A stretch of 64,000 nt of DNA, from positions 4,287,057-4,351,056 of the forward strand of contig NC_092463.1 in NCBI RefSeq assembly GCF_047495875.1, in the 5' to 3' direction. The notes below the pieces were generated by a model. The model was not told the origin of the DNA and ran no database searches. It saw nothing but the letters and a program-made list of their open reading frames with translations. Shown here one piece after another: positions 35,561-47,964 of the stretch (position 1 is its first letter; every line of letters starts with the position of its first letter). The position numbers and the translations under genes are program-made. This DNA is from Pithys albifrons albifrons (taxonomy: Eukaryota > Chordata > Aves > Passeriformes > Thamnophilidae).

Positions 35561-38500
35561 GGGAAGCCACACGTCTTTGATGAATCCTGCTCTGGACTGA
35601 GATGCCCCTACCAGGAGCCTTAGAGGGGAAATGGCTGTTCTATTTTTCCCACTTGGGTGATACGTAGTTAAGTCTTATCTTGTTGTCAGCTCTGAATGAG
35701 ATTGATAATTTTTTACTTTACCAAACATGGTTTAACTCACTTTCACATTGATGTGACTATTACCAGTCTTCAGCTTTCGTTATTCCTGTGTAGGAGAGTG
35801 CAAGGCAGCTGGCACAGATGCCTGAGGACCCTGAATGGGCAAGCACTGCAGCAAACTCCAAATACACTGCCTATGGATGGAGCAACATGAAATGAGGGCT
35901 GTGCTCTTTTATTGTCAGTATTATCCATACTCCAGGAGAGCTCAGAGGTGGAGTCTGAAGCCATTTGCTGCTCCCTTCTCCAAATATGCATGTCCCCCTC
36001 CTCCCTTGTACCCACTCCAGAGTCCCTGTAGCTCTGCCGTGAACCCAAAAATACTAAAAATTTGTGCATATCAACCAGTACAAAGGAAGAAGAGGAAAAT
36101 TGCATCTCTGTCCTTTATTGGCAGCTGTGCTGTTGGAGACGGGCTTAAACTGGTCCTGAAACCATACCTGGGATGCTGTGCTGTGTGTGCCAGACCACCA
36201 GAACATGAGGAAGTCCCAGGGACAATTTCAGGTGAAGTAGGTAGGATGTTTGGAAAGAGCAGGAGGACTTAAACTGCAGAACTGAGGTGATGGATCTGGT
36301 TGGTCAAAGTCATGGTGCAGGCAAGAGAGAACCAGGGCCCAATATTCAGCAGCCCTAGCTTAGTGACTTTCCCAAAAGCCTTAAACATTATAAAAAGTGA
36401 TGGATATTGGTTGCATCTCCTCTGGATCCATCCTGGTGAGTGACTGATTTAGTATTTCCCATCAAGTTACTCCTCACAGCTGAACCTTAGTGACAACTTC
36501 CCTGAAAGAAATGGGGCTTGGTATAGAGTTGTCTGGAGGTCTGGGAGGTAATGTAATGTTTGGAGAGCAAGACATGTGCTAGATCAAGGGAAGGAATTGG
36601 TATTTTGGACAGGCTGCAGGAGAAGGAGAGGAACTGGAAAGAGAGGAATTTCAGAGAGGTGACAGCAGAATAAAAATAGATATTTTAGTAAGGGAGTGAA
36701 TGAGAAAAGGGCTGACTTGAAAGCCTTCTCTGGAAGCTTCCTAATCTACTATTTTTATAACCTTCCCCTGACCCTTTTTTCCTCGTGTCCTCAATTATTT
36801 GGGGTAAGCATTGTCCCTGTCTTCGTTAGCTCATCTATATGTGCATGCCACCTAATGACATCGGTGAGCTACTTAATCCTAGTCTGTCAGTGTCAGCCTG
36901 GATTAATTTACTCCTCTTCAGCACTGACTGTCACTTGGGTGAGTGTCTCCTGCACCTTTTCTTTCCCTCTACTCTTTTCTTCCCCCTTTGCTCATGCCTT
37001 GGGCAGAGGGGCCCCGTGGCTGAAGTGCCCCCTGTGACATTCCACCAGTTTCCCCCTGGCCACTCTGAACCCTGCAGACGTGCCCTCTTTGTCTGCTACC
37101 TCCATCTTAATTCTTTATCTGCTTACGCCGTGTGTCCCCCCCTCCCCATTACTGACCTTGTGGATTAATGTATAGGATGGGACTGTAAGCTTTCTTGAAG
37201 GCTGGGTGAATTGTGTCCTCAGCTCCCCATCTGTCGACATCGGCCCTTATTGCCTTCTGCACAGTGACACGGACGCAGCTGAGACTTCATAGGCAGCAGA
37301 TGAAAGAGCTGGGTGGAGGTTTTGTTTGGTGTGTTGTTTTGGTGGTTTGTTTTTTCTTTTTTTCCTTTCTCTTTTATAATTTTTTTCACAGGGAATTTCC
37401 AATTTGGCAACTGGTCTCCACCAGTGGCTTCCTTGTGGCTGTCTTGTTTAATCAAGGGATTGTGAAGTGTGAATATTAATCAGCTCTATTTAAAGAAGTT
37501 GGAGACACGAGATGTGCAATTGCTGTGGTAATGTGGAAGTCGAGGTGCAGTCAAGTGTCTAGTTTGTGTGGCTAAAAGGAAAGGCTAAACATTTTGGGAC
37601 TGAAAGAGAACAGAAGATGAGACTAGAGGATGAATAACTGGGAAAGAGCTTCTTGTTCTGGGGATATTAAGGTTTCTTCCAAAGGTACATTGGGGAAAGC
37701 CAATATAGGTATATGGGGAGCAAAGCCCTCCCTTGGCCAGATGTAACCCCCTGGAAGAAGGCACAGAAACAGGGACTGCCAAAGGTACTGGGGAGCTCCT
37801 CCTCTGGCAAGGGAAGCGGAGCATCCCATGCAAACACCGTGTTTATAGCAACCAAAAGAGTGGCTATCCCCTTGCAGGGTGTCTGTTTTGTGAGGGATGG
37901 TTTGTGTGAAGGGGGAAAAGCAGGTGGTGCCCAGACTCATGATCAGGGTCTCAAGACAAGGCAGTCACATGTAGTGCTGATTATTCATGTTGGATCTGTG
38001 GGGCACTTGCTGGTGGCCTGGGGTTTGAGATTGTTTTTCCTCATGCCACTGTTTCTCCACAGAGCCCTGGCTGGAGGTGTGCAGAGAGCCAGCTTCCCTC
38101 TTTTGTTTCCAGCTCTTACTTTGCATTAAAAGATGATGAAAAGCTGCTTGAAAATACATTTAGCATTTCCCTTGCAGTCAGCTTTGTAGCATGACTGTCG
38201 TGTGCTTTGGTGCAAAGAATTACATATTGCTCTTCTTGAATGTTTACTTTGGCATTTCTCTCCTCTCTTGTGCTGGATCTGCCACCCCCCCTGCCAAACA
38301 CACACAATCTCCTGCTCCACTTAGGAATTCCACAACTGGGTTGTTCCCCCCAGGAAGATTTGTTGTGCCATTGGTTATTTTGCTGTTTGGAATAGGCAGG
38401 TGGATGATTTGCAACGGTGGCTTCATGTGTGTGAATGGGAATGGTACTGGAGTTGCCCAGGACTCAGCCGGGCTCACCAGGTCATGTTTAAAACATTTTC

Positions 38501-39747
38501 TCTGCTCCATTTTGAAGCTCACAGAGTTGAGCTGGTTTTTACTAGCCAGGAGTGTGGTCACATTCTGCTAAAAATTAGGAAATGCCATCAAAACCCCCAA
38601 ACCCCAGATGGTTCTGCTAAGGAAAAGAAGTGTAAGGAGCCAGTTCAAGCACCAGCCCCATTGTCACCTGTGCCACTCACTGAGTAAATAACAAAACTCC
38701 TTGACCAACACTGACCAACAGCAGAGACCACCGAGGTGATCAGGGCACAGAGAGCCTGAGAGTCCTCCTGGGTTTGTTTGGCCAGAGGAAGGGGCAGCTG
38801 AGAGGGCATTAACCAGCTGGCTTCAATGAATTAGTGGTCCTAGAGTAGACAGACTGTTCTTGGAGTCACACTGCCTAAGGACAAGGGGCAACAGCATCAT
38901 GGAAAATTCCAGTCAGGTATTACAAAACAATTATCCACATGAGGGTACTCTGGACCAGGGGATCAGGACCTTATGGGACCTCCTCATACACTGTTGGAAG
39001 CCAGGTGGCCATCCAGCTTTGAGACAAGGGTTTGGTCCCTGACTGTCTTTTATTTGCATTTAGACATAGCTGTAAAAAACAGTGGCTTTGTAACAGAGAA
39101 ATGACCTCTCAATGGATAGAGCTTCTACTGCTCATTGAAAAATAGAATTTCTGTCCCATGGGAAATTCTGGTCTTTTCATATTTGTTTTCATCTCAAATT
39201 GGAACAGATAATTCCTAAAAAGAATTGATTTGCAAATGTCAGGGTGTTTCATGTTGACATTTTAAGACAAAATGAGATATTTTTGCTTGAATCAGGTCAT
39301 GATTTGCCTCTGCCTGAGCAGCTTCTTGCTTACAGGAGCTGTAGCTCCATTTTCTGTGATCCCAGGAAAACCCACCACTGCCTAAACTGCAACTCCCACC
39401 TATCTGCCTTTATTTCTTCCAACAGCTGATTACTTGGGGGAATCAGGAGCCTTCCAGTGTGCATGTGCTGTCTGAAGCAGATACAGTACAGACCAACCAT
39501 CAGTTTTCTGACTGGAACATTGTTGGGAAAATTTTTTTTCCCCTGTATGGAGAATCTTGGTTTGAGCAAAATCTCATTTTCTAGAGGGAGAGTAGTTTGT
39601 TTCCCCTTTTTTTTTTTCCTAAGGAAAATGTTCAGTCAGTTCAACATGCAATAAATATTATATTTAATATGTATATGTATGTGTGTGTAAGGTGGGGGTT
39701 TTTTTGCTTTCACAAAGGCTGCAGCCACGTTCTGGTCTCATTTCCCA
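35561..39747. other. single-copy noncoding DNA
   Basis: About 4.2 kb with no CR1 at all, the longest such gap in the middle of the window. GACTGTAAGCTTTCTTGAAGG near 37182 resembles the tail phrase of MIR/L2-type elements but is too short to call. Overlapping small frames at 37.6-38.7 kb on both strands lack domains. Confidence 0.4.
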
Positions 39748-39835
39748 CACATGAGCTCAGACTTTTCCCAGTTAGTTTCAGTGGGATTAATCCAGGCACA
39801 GAGACATAGGCAGGACTAAATTTGGCCCAAAGAAG
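39748..39835. repeat. putative ancient sauropsid repeat
   Basis: AGTTTCAGTGGGATTAATCCAGGCACAGAG followed by AGGACTAAATTTGGCCCA parallels the common reptile/bird phrase 'GACTTCAGTGGGA ... CAGGATTTGGCCC'. The family name is uncertain. Confidence 0.4.
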
Positions 39836-40529
39836 AGATTTGTTGTCTTAAGTAGAAACCCAGAGATGGAGCCACAGCTGGTACAAACCAAGGAAATCAG
39901 TGGAATTTGGATGACTTACACCTGCCAAGGTTCAGCCCCAGAAATGTTAATAACTAACTACCTGTAGTGCTTACAAATGCATTTCAGGGCTGCTTTGGGT
40001 AGAAGACAGCACATCTGGAGGCTTTTCACACTTCTTGGTCTGTGAGCATCATCCCTTCTCCCATTCCTTTTCTCCCAGCCAAGGCTGTTTGTCTAAAGCC
40101 TCTGCAATATCCACCTGCAGATCTTTCTGTGCTCCAAACCCTGCGTTCTACAAAGTCAGTGTGAGCTGAACACAGGCATCTGAGGACAGAATTTGGCCTT
40201 AAATTTGGTAGCACATTAGGAACATGCTAATTGCCTGCAGTGACATCCAGCTGACAGATGATTTGATGGTAACCATGTTTCAAATTCTATCTCCTAAATA
40301 AATGAGTGATGGGATCGATAGCCTTGCTCTGTTACCAGGAGGGCTGTGGGGCACCACTGTGATTTTGACTTTGCTGTTTTCTTTGCCAACTAATTATGGC
40401 CAAAATGACATACCAGGTGATCCTTGCTGGTTCCTGAGGCACTTTTAACACCACCTCTCAGGCACTTTTCCCAGAACCAATGGCTTTTGTCATCTGCTTC
40501 TCTGGTTTCCTGCTCATTACATTTGTTGA
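39836..40529. other. single-copy noncoding DNA
   Basis: No recognised feature. Confidence 0.4.
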
Positions 40530-40887
40530 CAGGTGGAGAAAAGGAGGCTCAGGAGGGACCTTCTCACTTTCTCCAACTCCCTGAAAGGAGGTTGTAGTCA
40601 AGTGGGGGTCGGGCTCTTCTCCCAGGTAACAAGCAAGAGGACACTGAAGTTGTGCCAGGGGAGGTTTGGTTTGGATATTAGGGGAAATTTCTTCACTGAA
40701 GAGATGATCAGGCACTGAAACAGGCTGTTCAGGGCAATGGTAGAGTCACCAATCCTGGAGGGATCTAAAAGATACACATGTGGCTCTTGGGGACGTGGTT
40801 TAATGGTGGGCTTGGCAGTGCTGGGGGAATGGTTACACTCGGTGATCTTAAGAGGGTTTTCCCAACCTAAATGATTTTGTGATTCTA
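40530..40887 (+). mobile_element. CR1 LINE fragment, 3' end, older subfamily
   Basis: GGAGAAAAGGAGGCTCAGGAGGG, GGAGGTTGTAGTCAAGTGGG, GGTTTGGATATTAGGGGAAA, TTGGCAGTGCTGGGGGAATGG and the tail AAATGATTTTGTGATTCTAAG. The frame 40533-40718 keeps the [13 protein letters not shown] peptide. It has an internal deletion relative to full CR1 (the GGNGLK segment is shortened). Confidence 0.95.
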
Positions 40888-41187
40888 AGTGCTCAGATGA
40901 GCTTCTCTAAGTCTTGTCCTTGCTATTCCCTTGCCTGGCTGGGATGTTTCCTTCTCCATGCCAGGGTGGGTATATATTTAAAAATATAGCTCACTTGATT
41001 GCTTGTCCAAATGTTTGCTGATGAAGGTATCTACACAGTGAGAAAATGTCAATCAACTTAATTGCATGTGCAAATTCCACTCTGCATGTGTAAACACGGG
41101 ATCTGTGTGTGGTTTAAGTCTCTGCAGTGGGAAATTGGGCTTTGTTACCTTTTAAATACATTCATTAAGAATTTGTATGTCTATTCC

Positions 41188-41450
41188 TATAGGACAATGG
41201 AAAATGGCCTCAAGCTGCAGCAAGGGGAGGTTCAGGTTGGATAGTAGGAAAAATTTCTTCACTGAAAGAGAGCTTAAGCATTGGAATAGAGTCCCCAGGG
41301 AAGTGGTGGGGTCACCATCCCTGGAGGTGTCCAAAAAACAAGCAGACATGGCACTTTGCAATGTGGTTTAGTGGGCATGGAGTATTTGGTTGAAGGTTGG
41401 ACTGAAGATCTTGGAGGTCTTTTCCAGCCTTAATGATTCAATGATTCTTT
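41188..41450 (+). mobile_element. CR1 LINE fragment, 3' end
   Basis: ATAGGACAATGGAAAATGGCC through GGTTCAGGTTGGATAGTAGG, TCACCATCCCTGGAGGTGTCC and the tail CCTTAATGATTCAATGATTC. The frame 41177-41371 keeps RFRLDSRKNFFTERELKHWN. It lies 300 bp after another plus-strand CR1. Confidence 0.95.
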
Positions 41451-42928
41451 CTATGAACTTTGCCATGGATAAAGTTACTGCCAGGAAAAAATGTTAGGAT
41501 GAATTAAGGCAGTAGTGGTGTCTGTGCAGCAGGGACAGGCAGGGCTGGGTGTCAGATCCCACAGCCTTGGGCTGTGAGCAGGGAATGGACAGTTGGGAAG
41601 GGTGAATGTCCTATTTACATGACTGAGAAGAAACAACTACGGGAAATGCCCGGTTTACTCAGGAAAAAGTAAAAAAGATGTGGATTGGGAGGTTCAGTGG
41701 GACAAAAGACTCACAGATAACTCGAAGCAGTATAATCAGAAGAGAGAACATCTATTTCAGTGGCCTGCTAAACCTCAGAGGCCTTATATCTGTGTGGTCA
41801 AATCTCTGCATAGTTGGTTAACTCTGCCATCATTAAAGGAGTTCAGTGAATTTCTCTCTGCGCAATCTTTGGATGAGATTTTCTTACTTTGCCCAAACAC
41901 TTTCCATGGGAAGTTCTCTACTAAATCAAAGCAGACATCCCTCTAGTCCTCTATCTGATAGTAGCCAGCACCACTTGCTTCAGACTAAGGTGAAGCAAAT
42001 CCTGCAATGGGAAGCTGAGGAATAATTTGCTGTAGATAAAGTTACTTTGCTCTGAGGTTATCTTCAGCCACAAAGCAGAATTCCTGCTATCTGATCCCTG
42101 GCAGTGTGAATCTTTGCTTGCCACTTTGCAGGAGAATGAGATCTCACTATTGTTCCTGGTCTTGGTCTCCCAAATCCATCTTTTCTGCGGGATGGATGTA
42201 CCTTGTCCCTAGATGGAGCTCTATGTCACTGGTGTGCCAGCCCCTGCATTTCCCAGCTTATTGTCAGCAATATTCTAATTTGCTGCCTGTTGTTCTCCCT
42301 GGTGCTCAGTTCTGCTTCTGCTTTTTTTTTATGGGGATGTTTGTGATTGGAAAAAAAAAAAAAGGCAACAGAAAAGCAAAAGAAAATTATTGTGCAACCT
42401 CCAGTACAGGAATCTGATTAGGAACAGACACAGCATTCCAAAGAGTCCTGGGAGAGGTAGGGGCAAATTCTCTGAGTTACTTTGAAAATTGTCATGAATT
42501 ATATTGCCATAAAATAACAATCAGGAGCTGGAAGAACTAGGATTATTCCCCTGAAAAGCCACTTCTCCCAAACGGCAGCACTGCATTAAACCAGTTGTGT
42601 ACATAATATTTCATTAGAAATAATATTGTTACTAACAGATGCCCATTTTCAGCAGAGCCAACGCAGATGGGATTTTATTGTTTCTCACTTCCACATAAAT
42701 GGATCTTGAGCAGTGGCAGCCCAGATTATGAAAAGCAGCAATTAAATGTTAAAGCAACAAAGCTCAGGTTAACCATCTCCCCCAGAAACTTGTCTTTCTT
42801 CCCCAAAGCAGGTGAATAAGAAAGGCAGGGGTTTGAAATGCTAACCTGCTGCAGGTTTGGGAGTTGTTTTCTAGGCTGGGTCTGCCTCCTTTTGAGATCC
42901 ATGCAAACAAACCTGCAGATTTTCGTGT

Positions 42929-42930
<2 letters not shown>
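41451..42930. other. single-copy noncoding DNA
   Basis: No recognised repeat besides a poly-A tract at 42350-42363. No exon or RNA gene was recognised. Confidence 0.4.

Positions 42931-42982
<52 letters not shown>
42931..42982. repeat. (GT)n microsatellite, about 25 units
   Basis: Uninterrupted TG/GT dinucleotide run of about 50 bp. Alternating purine-pyrimidine sequence of this length can adopt Z-DNA and is likely length-polymorphic. Confidence 0.97.
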
Positions 42983-43229
42983 ACGAGTAACCCAATTTCT
43001 GCCTTTCATACTTTGCCCAGATTAGAGGCCAATGCGGTGGCGAAACATCCAAGCTGGAGTGAGGGCTTAGTTTTTTCTGTATTTGATGTAACAGGTAGAT
43101 AGAAATGTCCCCTCCTGGGAACAGGTTTATTTGGTGCAGCTCAAACATTTCATTTATTTACTGATGACCACAGTCTTGTTTTGATGCAAAACTCTGTCTG
43201 CCTCCCCCACCCCCCCATCCCCTCCTGCC

Positions 43230-43640
43230 TTCCCTAGAAGTGACATGATCAAAAGCTATTTCTTCTTCAGAGTGATTTCCAGTAACCTCCGGAGCAGTTT
43301 TTTTAATTAAATAAACCTCATCTTGTCTAGCTTTCTGGTCAGCATTTTGAACCCCCTGCAGATGGGTCTGAAGGATTAACAGCAAATCCTCCTCGACCCA
43401 GCTCAAGCAGATGGGCGGCATGTGTCTGATAAATACTAGGACAAGGTCTGCTTCCTCGTGTTTCCAACAGATAGACGGTATACCCTGTAAATTAAATTTA
43501 AAATGGTGGCCCTTTCAACCCGTAGAATAGCGGAGGAAAAGGAATACAAATGATATGAATTTCCTATTTCCAGCACATTGTCACCTCCCGGCCACGGAGT
43601 CAAACATCACCTGTTGGGTGAAGTGGTACCTCCGGGGCAG
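43230..43640. other. candidate conserved noncoding element
   Basis: TTTTTTTAATTAAATAAACC, ATAGACGGTATACCCTG, AACCCGTAGAATAGCGGAGG and CCTCCCGGCCACGGAG combine AT-rich homeodomain-like cores with retained CpGs. No repeat was recognised. Appearance only. Confidence 0.33.
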
Positions 43641-44060
43641 GTTAGGTCAGGAAAATGCTGAACTTGGGGAGAGCACAATGCTGTGAGTCCCCATTCCTGA
43701 CTGCCGCACCTCTTTGCTGATGGCTTTTATTTGCATATCAGTTCGCAGAGCATCCTCTTTCCAAATGAATGTCTCTTTAACATTGGCACCCATAGGGCAC
43801 TTGCAGGAGGAGGCAGCCCCGAATTCCTGGCTGTGCAGGGAGGTGAAAGGCTCTGCCTTGTGCATGAGAGACCTGAGCAGAGAACGGGCCATTTCCCCCC
43901 CTATTCACTTGCAAGGGGCAGGATTGCTAAACCTGGCTTCGGGGGACAAGGACGAGCCTTGGGAATGGAGTGGGCTCTCCATCCAGGTCTCATTTGCCTT
44001 GACAGAGGTCCTGCAGGCCCGTGGATTTGCCAGTTCCTTATCAGAGATGCTGAGGATAGT

Positions 44061-44364
44061 ATCATAGAATCGATGGGGTTGGAAAAGACCTCCGAGATCA
44101 TCAAGTCCAACCCTTGGGCCAACTCCAGTCTCTTTACCAGATCATGGCACTCCAATCTCAGTTTCAAAACCTCCAGGGATGGGGAATCCACCCCCTCTCT
44201 GGGCAGCCCATTCCAGTGCCTCATTCCTCTCTCTGGAAAGAATATTTTTCGCTCTCCAACTTCAATTTCCCCTGGCAGAGCTTGAGCCCATCGTGCCCCC
44301 TTGTCCTATTGCTGAGTGCCTGGGAGAAGAGACCAACCCCCACCTGGCCAGAACTTCCCTTCAG
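44061..44364 (-). mobile_element. CR1 LINE, short young copy
   Basis: Starts at the tail (ATCATAGAATCGATGGGG) and ends in the ORF2 end at GAACTTCCCTTCAG. A stretch is missing near 44150, where the 'CTCAGTGCCACGGC' segment is deleted. It is otherwise nearly identical to the 8.7 kb copy and has the same 5' break region as the 30.1 kb copy. Confidence 0.95.
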
Positions 44365-46483
44365 GTGCTGATACCCTCTCTCCTTCCTTTGTGCTGCTTG
44401 TTTTTTAAGTTTTTCATTGGAGAATGAAAAGCATAGATGTTTTTAAGTGCTGTGCTTTATCTGCCCCTCTCCTTGCCATCTCTTGCCCTCCAGGGTGGAC
44501 AGAAAGATTTGCCTCCAATTGCACTGCCTGACAGCATTAGTGGAACTGCCTTTCCCCGGTGACCTTGCAGCTAAGCTGGAGACTGCCAGGGACTGTCACC
44601 TCCAATGACACTGCTCAGAGGGTCCTTGTCAGAACAATTACCACTGGTATGTCACTCCATGGTCTTGCAGAGCTTTGGGCTCCCGAGTCAGGGTACCTGT
44701 GATATTTGGGGGGAAATTATTGTGTTTAATGGCCCAATTTCAGGCATGTGCCACACTTGGTAAGTGAATGACTCTGCACCTCTGCAAACAGGTGAGGAGG
44801 GGAGAGGAGCAATGCAGGAGCAGCAAATAAAATGTCATTGAGGGCTCATTTTAAACTGAAGATGGAGAAACTGGAACTGAGGGCATCTCCTCTTAGAGGC
44901 ATCACTAATAGCAGAGAGTGGGTTTTCCTTTTCTAAAACATTGCTTTTCCCTCTTAGACAATTTGAGTTGTGATCCGATGGAGAAAAAACACCTCAAAGA
45001 GTTTAAGAGCAGCAAGCAAACCAGTCAGCCTTTCCTCCCAGTCAATTCAAGCAGCTACAGGGTCGTGTCTTCTGCAGAGCCCTTTGTAGATAAAGTGCTG
45101 TGGGATGAATGTTCTCTTGGAGGGGTGATAGCAGTGGAAAAAAATGGGAGAATTCAAAGGAGGAGTTTCAAACGCCCTAAAGCTGGGGGACTGAATGGTC
45201 AGCTGCTGCAAACCAGCTTACTCTGGGCTGTGGGTGGACTTGCAGTGTGTCACTCAGCTAAAAATCTGCTCCACAAAATCAGAAACAGAATAACAGAGGA
45301 GGAATCCTTCCTATTTTTTGCCCCTGGGCAAGTGGGGTATTTTCCTGTTTGTTTCTGGATGCTGTTTATGCCAGTTCTCACTTATAATTATCTAAATGAC
45401 ACTTTCCAGGTTGTTTTCTTCAGCTAGATCAGTGTGGACATGAAAAGCACATTTCCTTAAGCACTACTTGTCCCTCAGGATTGTAAAGTGCCAAGGCAGA
45501 AGAAGTTTCTTTTATAACAAATACCCGCGTCACCTCACCTTTAATCCTTGTGATGAGAAACACTTAAACTGATAAACATTAAAACTTCATAACGATTGCT
45601 GCGAAATCTGAGTGAATGAACAAGAGAGAAACAGAACCATTTGTTGACTTATTTTTTCAAATAACCCAAACTATTTTGACAATGAGTCAGCTTTTTTTTT
45701 TTTTGTCTTGCCCAGAATATTTTAATTTTCCTCACTTTAGCTGTCCTTTTGATCTGCTTGCAGACCTACGATGTTGGAGTCAGATAACTCCCTGTTTTCA
45801 TGCCCTGGCACAAGGAAACCGAGATAAGTGGAAGTGAAAAGTTCTGTTGTCAGATAAGGAGTCCCTGGCAGCACATACCTGTCTGCTCACTGAATATTTC
45901 CTCAGCTGCCAATGGGACAGAAAAATACATTTTAAGCCAATGGTTGCATTTAAGCTGCACTGTCACAGGGCAAAGCAGGGCTTGGTTGTCAGTTTTTAAA
46001 AGCCACATTGGAGACCTGCTCAAAGAAAACTTCTTTTTTTCTGATAAGTAGAAAACTCGATTTTTAAAGTGTCCATTCAAAGGATTTTTTTTGTACCTGA
46101 GAATGTAGCAGTTGAACAATTTGCACTGAAGTGGCTTTTTTTTTTAAATCAGGATTGCAGTTTTAAATTTTTTCAAGATGGGTTTTTCTGGGTTTTGTTA
46201 AAAATATTGAATGACAAAAATGTTGGAGGGGTTTTTTTTCGGCTTTCAAGGTTAAAAACTTGTTTTCTTTTTCATGTAAAAACGTTTCTATCAACATATT
46301 CCTGCAGAGTTTAAAGGTTTAAAATTACAAGTGCAGGGAAAGGTAAAGAAGATTTCAACCAAACAATGTTTTTTCTTTAACAGAGCAAAACCCCAGTAGT
46401 GCCTTGACTTTTCTTTTCAAGGAAGTTTCTGTGATGTTTGGAGCTGCTTCTCTTTGCTTTTTATTCAGAACTTCTGGGTTCAT
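44365..46483. other. single-copy noncoding DNA
   Basis: Holds the longest ATG-initiated open frame in non-repeat DNA (44978-45427, described separately). The stretch 45510-45620 keeps CpGs beside AT-rich sequence and could be a small CNE. T-rich runs occur at 46085-46260. Confidence 0.4.
44978..45427 (+). other. 149-codon open frame, probably not coding
   Basis: It opens at an ATG with a weak start context (C at -3, G at +4) and ends at TAG at 45425-45427. The product would have a basic N-terminal half (MEKKHLKEFKSSK) and a hydrophobic end near residues 120-140. I recognise no domain or family, see no flanking gene structure, and a frame of this length can arise by chance in 64 kb. It is listed only because it is the longest repeat-free ATG frame. 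Confidence 0.1.
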
Positions 46484-46578
46484 GGCCAGGTTGGAGCAAC
46501 CTGGGCTAGTGGAAGGTATCCCTGCCCATGGCAGGGGGTGGAACAGGATGGTCCAACCCAAATGTTCTGGGATGCTGA
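46484..46578 (+). mobile_element. CR1 3'-tail fragment
   Basis: GGCCAGGTTGGAGCAACCTGG, ATCCCTGCCCATGGCAGGGG and CCAACCCAAATGTTCTGGGATG form the CR1 3' UTR end, with a central deletion of the 'CTTTAAGGTCCCTT' part. Confidence 0.88.
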
Positions 46579-47150
46579 GGGTGAAAAATGACTGGATCCA
46601 TTCCTTAGAAATGAGAGAGAAGGAAGTGGCCCTGAATCTGAGCTTGAAGAGCAGGGGAACACCTTAGAGAAGGTCACCAGCAGGCCAAGGTGGAGGAGGC
46701 TGCACCTCCAGCCTGGCCACACACTCTTCCCACTGAAGGACCCCCCGGAATGAAAAAGCCTCAGGAGCCATTCTGAAGAGCAGTGATTTATTCTCCACTT
46801 TTCCAAGTGATACTCTGAACCTTTTGAAGCCAAGTGAGGTGGTTGTGGGTTTTTTTGTGTTGTTCCTTTTTTTTCCCAGGGATTCCCCAAGTGGGTGGCT
46901 GTCAAAGATTTTAATATACTGCAGGCACAGCAGCTAATTCTCAAATCTCTTGCAGAAGGATCTTACAGAGGGAAGCCAGGATGCAAATCCTTTTGAAGGC
47001 TTTTTCCATTTTGAAACCTATAAATAGGAAAGTAGGGCAAAATGACTTTGACAAGTTTAGACCTCACCTTCTTTAATTACTCTCTTTGGATCAACAACCT
47101 GACTGCAAATGCTTATCTGCTCCCACATTATGCACAGGTTTGGAGTTTAT
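46579..47150. other. single-copy noncoding DNA
   Basis: No recognised feature. The open frame on the minus strand at 46480-46944 overlaps the CR1 tail and has no domain. Confidence 0.4.
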
Positions 47151-47480
47151 TTTTTAAGAACAGTGCATGACAATTCTGCATAATATTTTTAATTCCCCTG
47201 GACTCCAGAGATTTCCATATTCCAGTCGATCTTCAAGTTTATAATTGGTATAAATGGTGAGCAGGCCTGATTGCTTCAATTGTCCTTTCAGTGTAAAAAC
47301 TCTGTCCATTTAATCTTTAAGAATGGTAAATTTTTCTTCCTAATGCTGGTTTTGCATTTTTTCTCCTTTTTTTAAGAAATGTGAAAATCTGAATTGAAAG
47401 TGCCTTGCTCCTGCTTAGTGATAATAGCTCATATAAACCACTAATGCATTAAGCTATAAATAAATTAGTTGTAAGAATGT
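47151..47480. other. candidate conserved noncoding element
   Basis: AT-rich and repeat-free with CCATATTCCAGTCGATC, GTTTATAATTGGTATAAATGG and ATGCATTAAGC (about 47443). Appearance only. Confidence 0.28.
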
Positions 47481-47964
47481 TGTTTTTATAGATGCTTAAA
47501 ACAAAGCATGCCTGGTTGCCCATGTATAATTCTGTTTTAATAAATAAATATTGCACTTTCACACTAAAGAGGAAGGCAGTTTATACCACTCTACATGGAG
47601 CAGACATGAAAAATAACACAAGTATCTTAAGTGCTATATTTAATTATGACACCAGCATGTGTATAAATCATAGTAATATGATTTATACTCTTCTGCTGTA
47701 TGAAAGGCTCTAAAATATGTTCATTTATTATGATACCCCTTTTTGACTCATTTATCATTCCAATATCCATCCTTGATGGACATGAGAGAAACACTGAGTG
47801 TAGGAGGGAATGTTTTGAGGAGCTGTGTGGAGGTTGGGCTGTGTGAGCAGGATGAATGCAGGAGCCACCACCCAAAGTCACCATGAATAGGTCTCTCTGC
47901 AGAGAACCAGTTCAGTTCTTCAGTCACAGAGTCCTCAGACTTCAGCCCTTCTCATTCCTTGTAT
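47481..47964. other. single-copy noncoding DNA
   Basis: AT-rich sequence leading up to the CR1 at 47.97 kb. No recognised feature. Confidence 0.4.

Noticed and set aside
37175..37230. MIR/L2-like tail phrase GACTGTAAGCTTTCTTGAAGG
   Set aside because: Only about 20 bp fit, too short to call an element.
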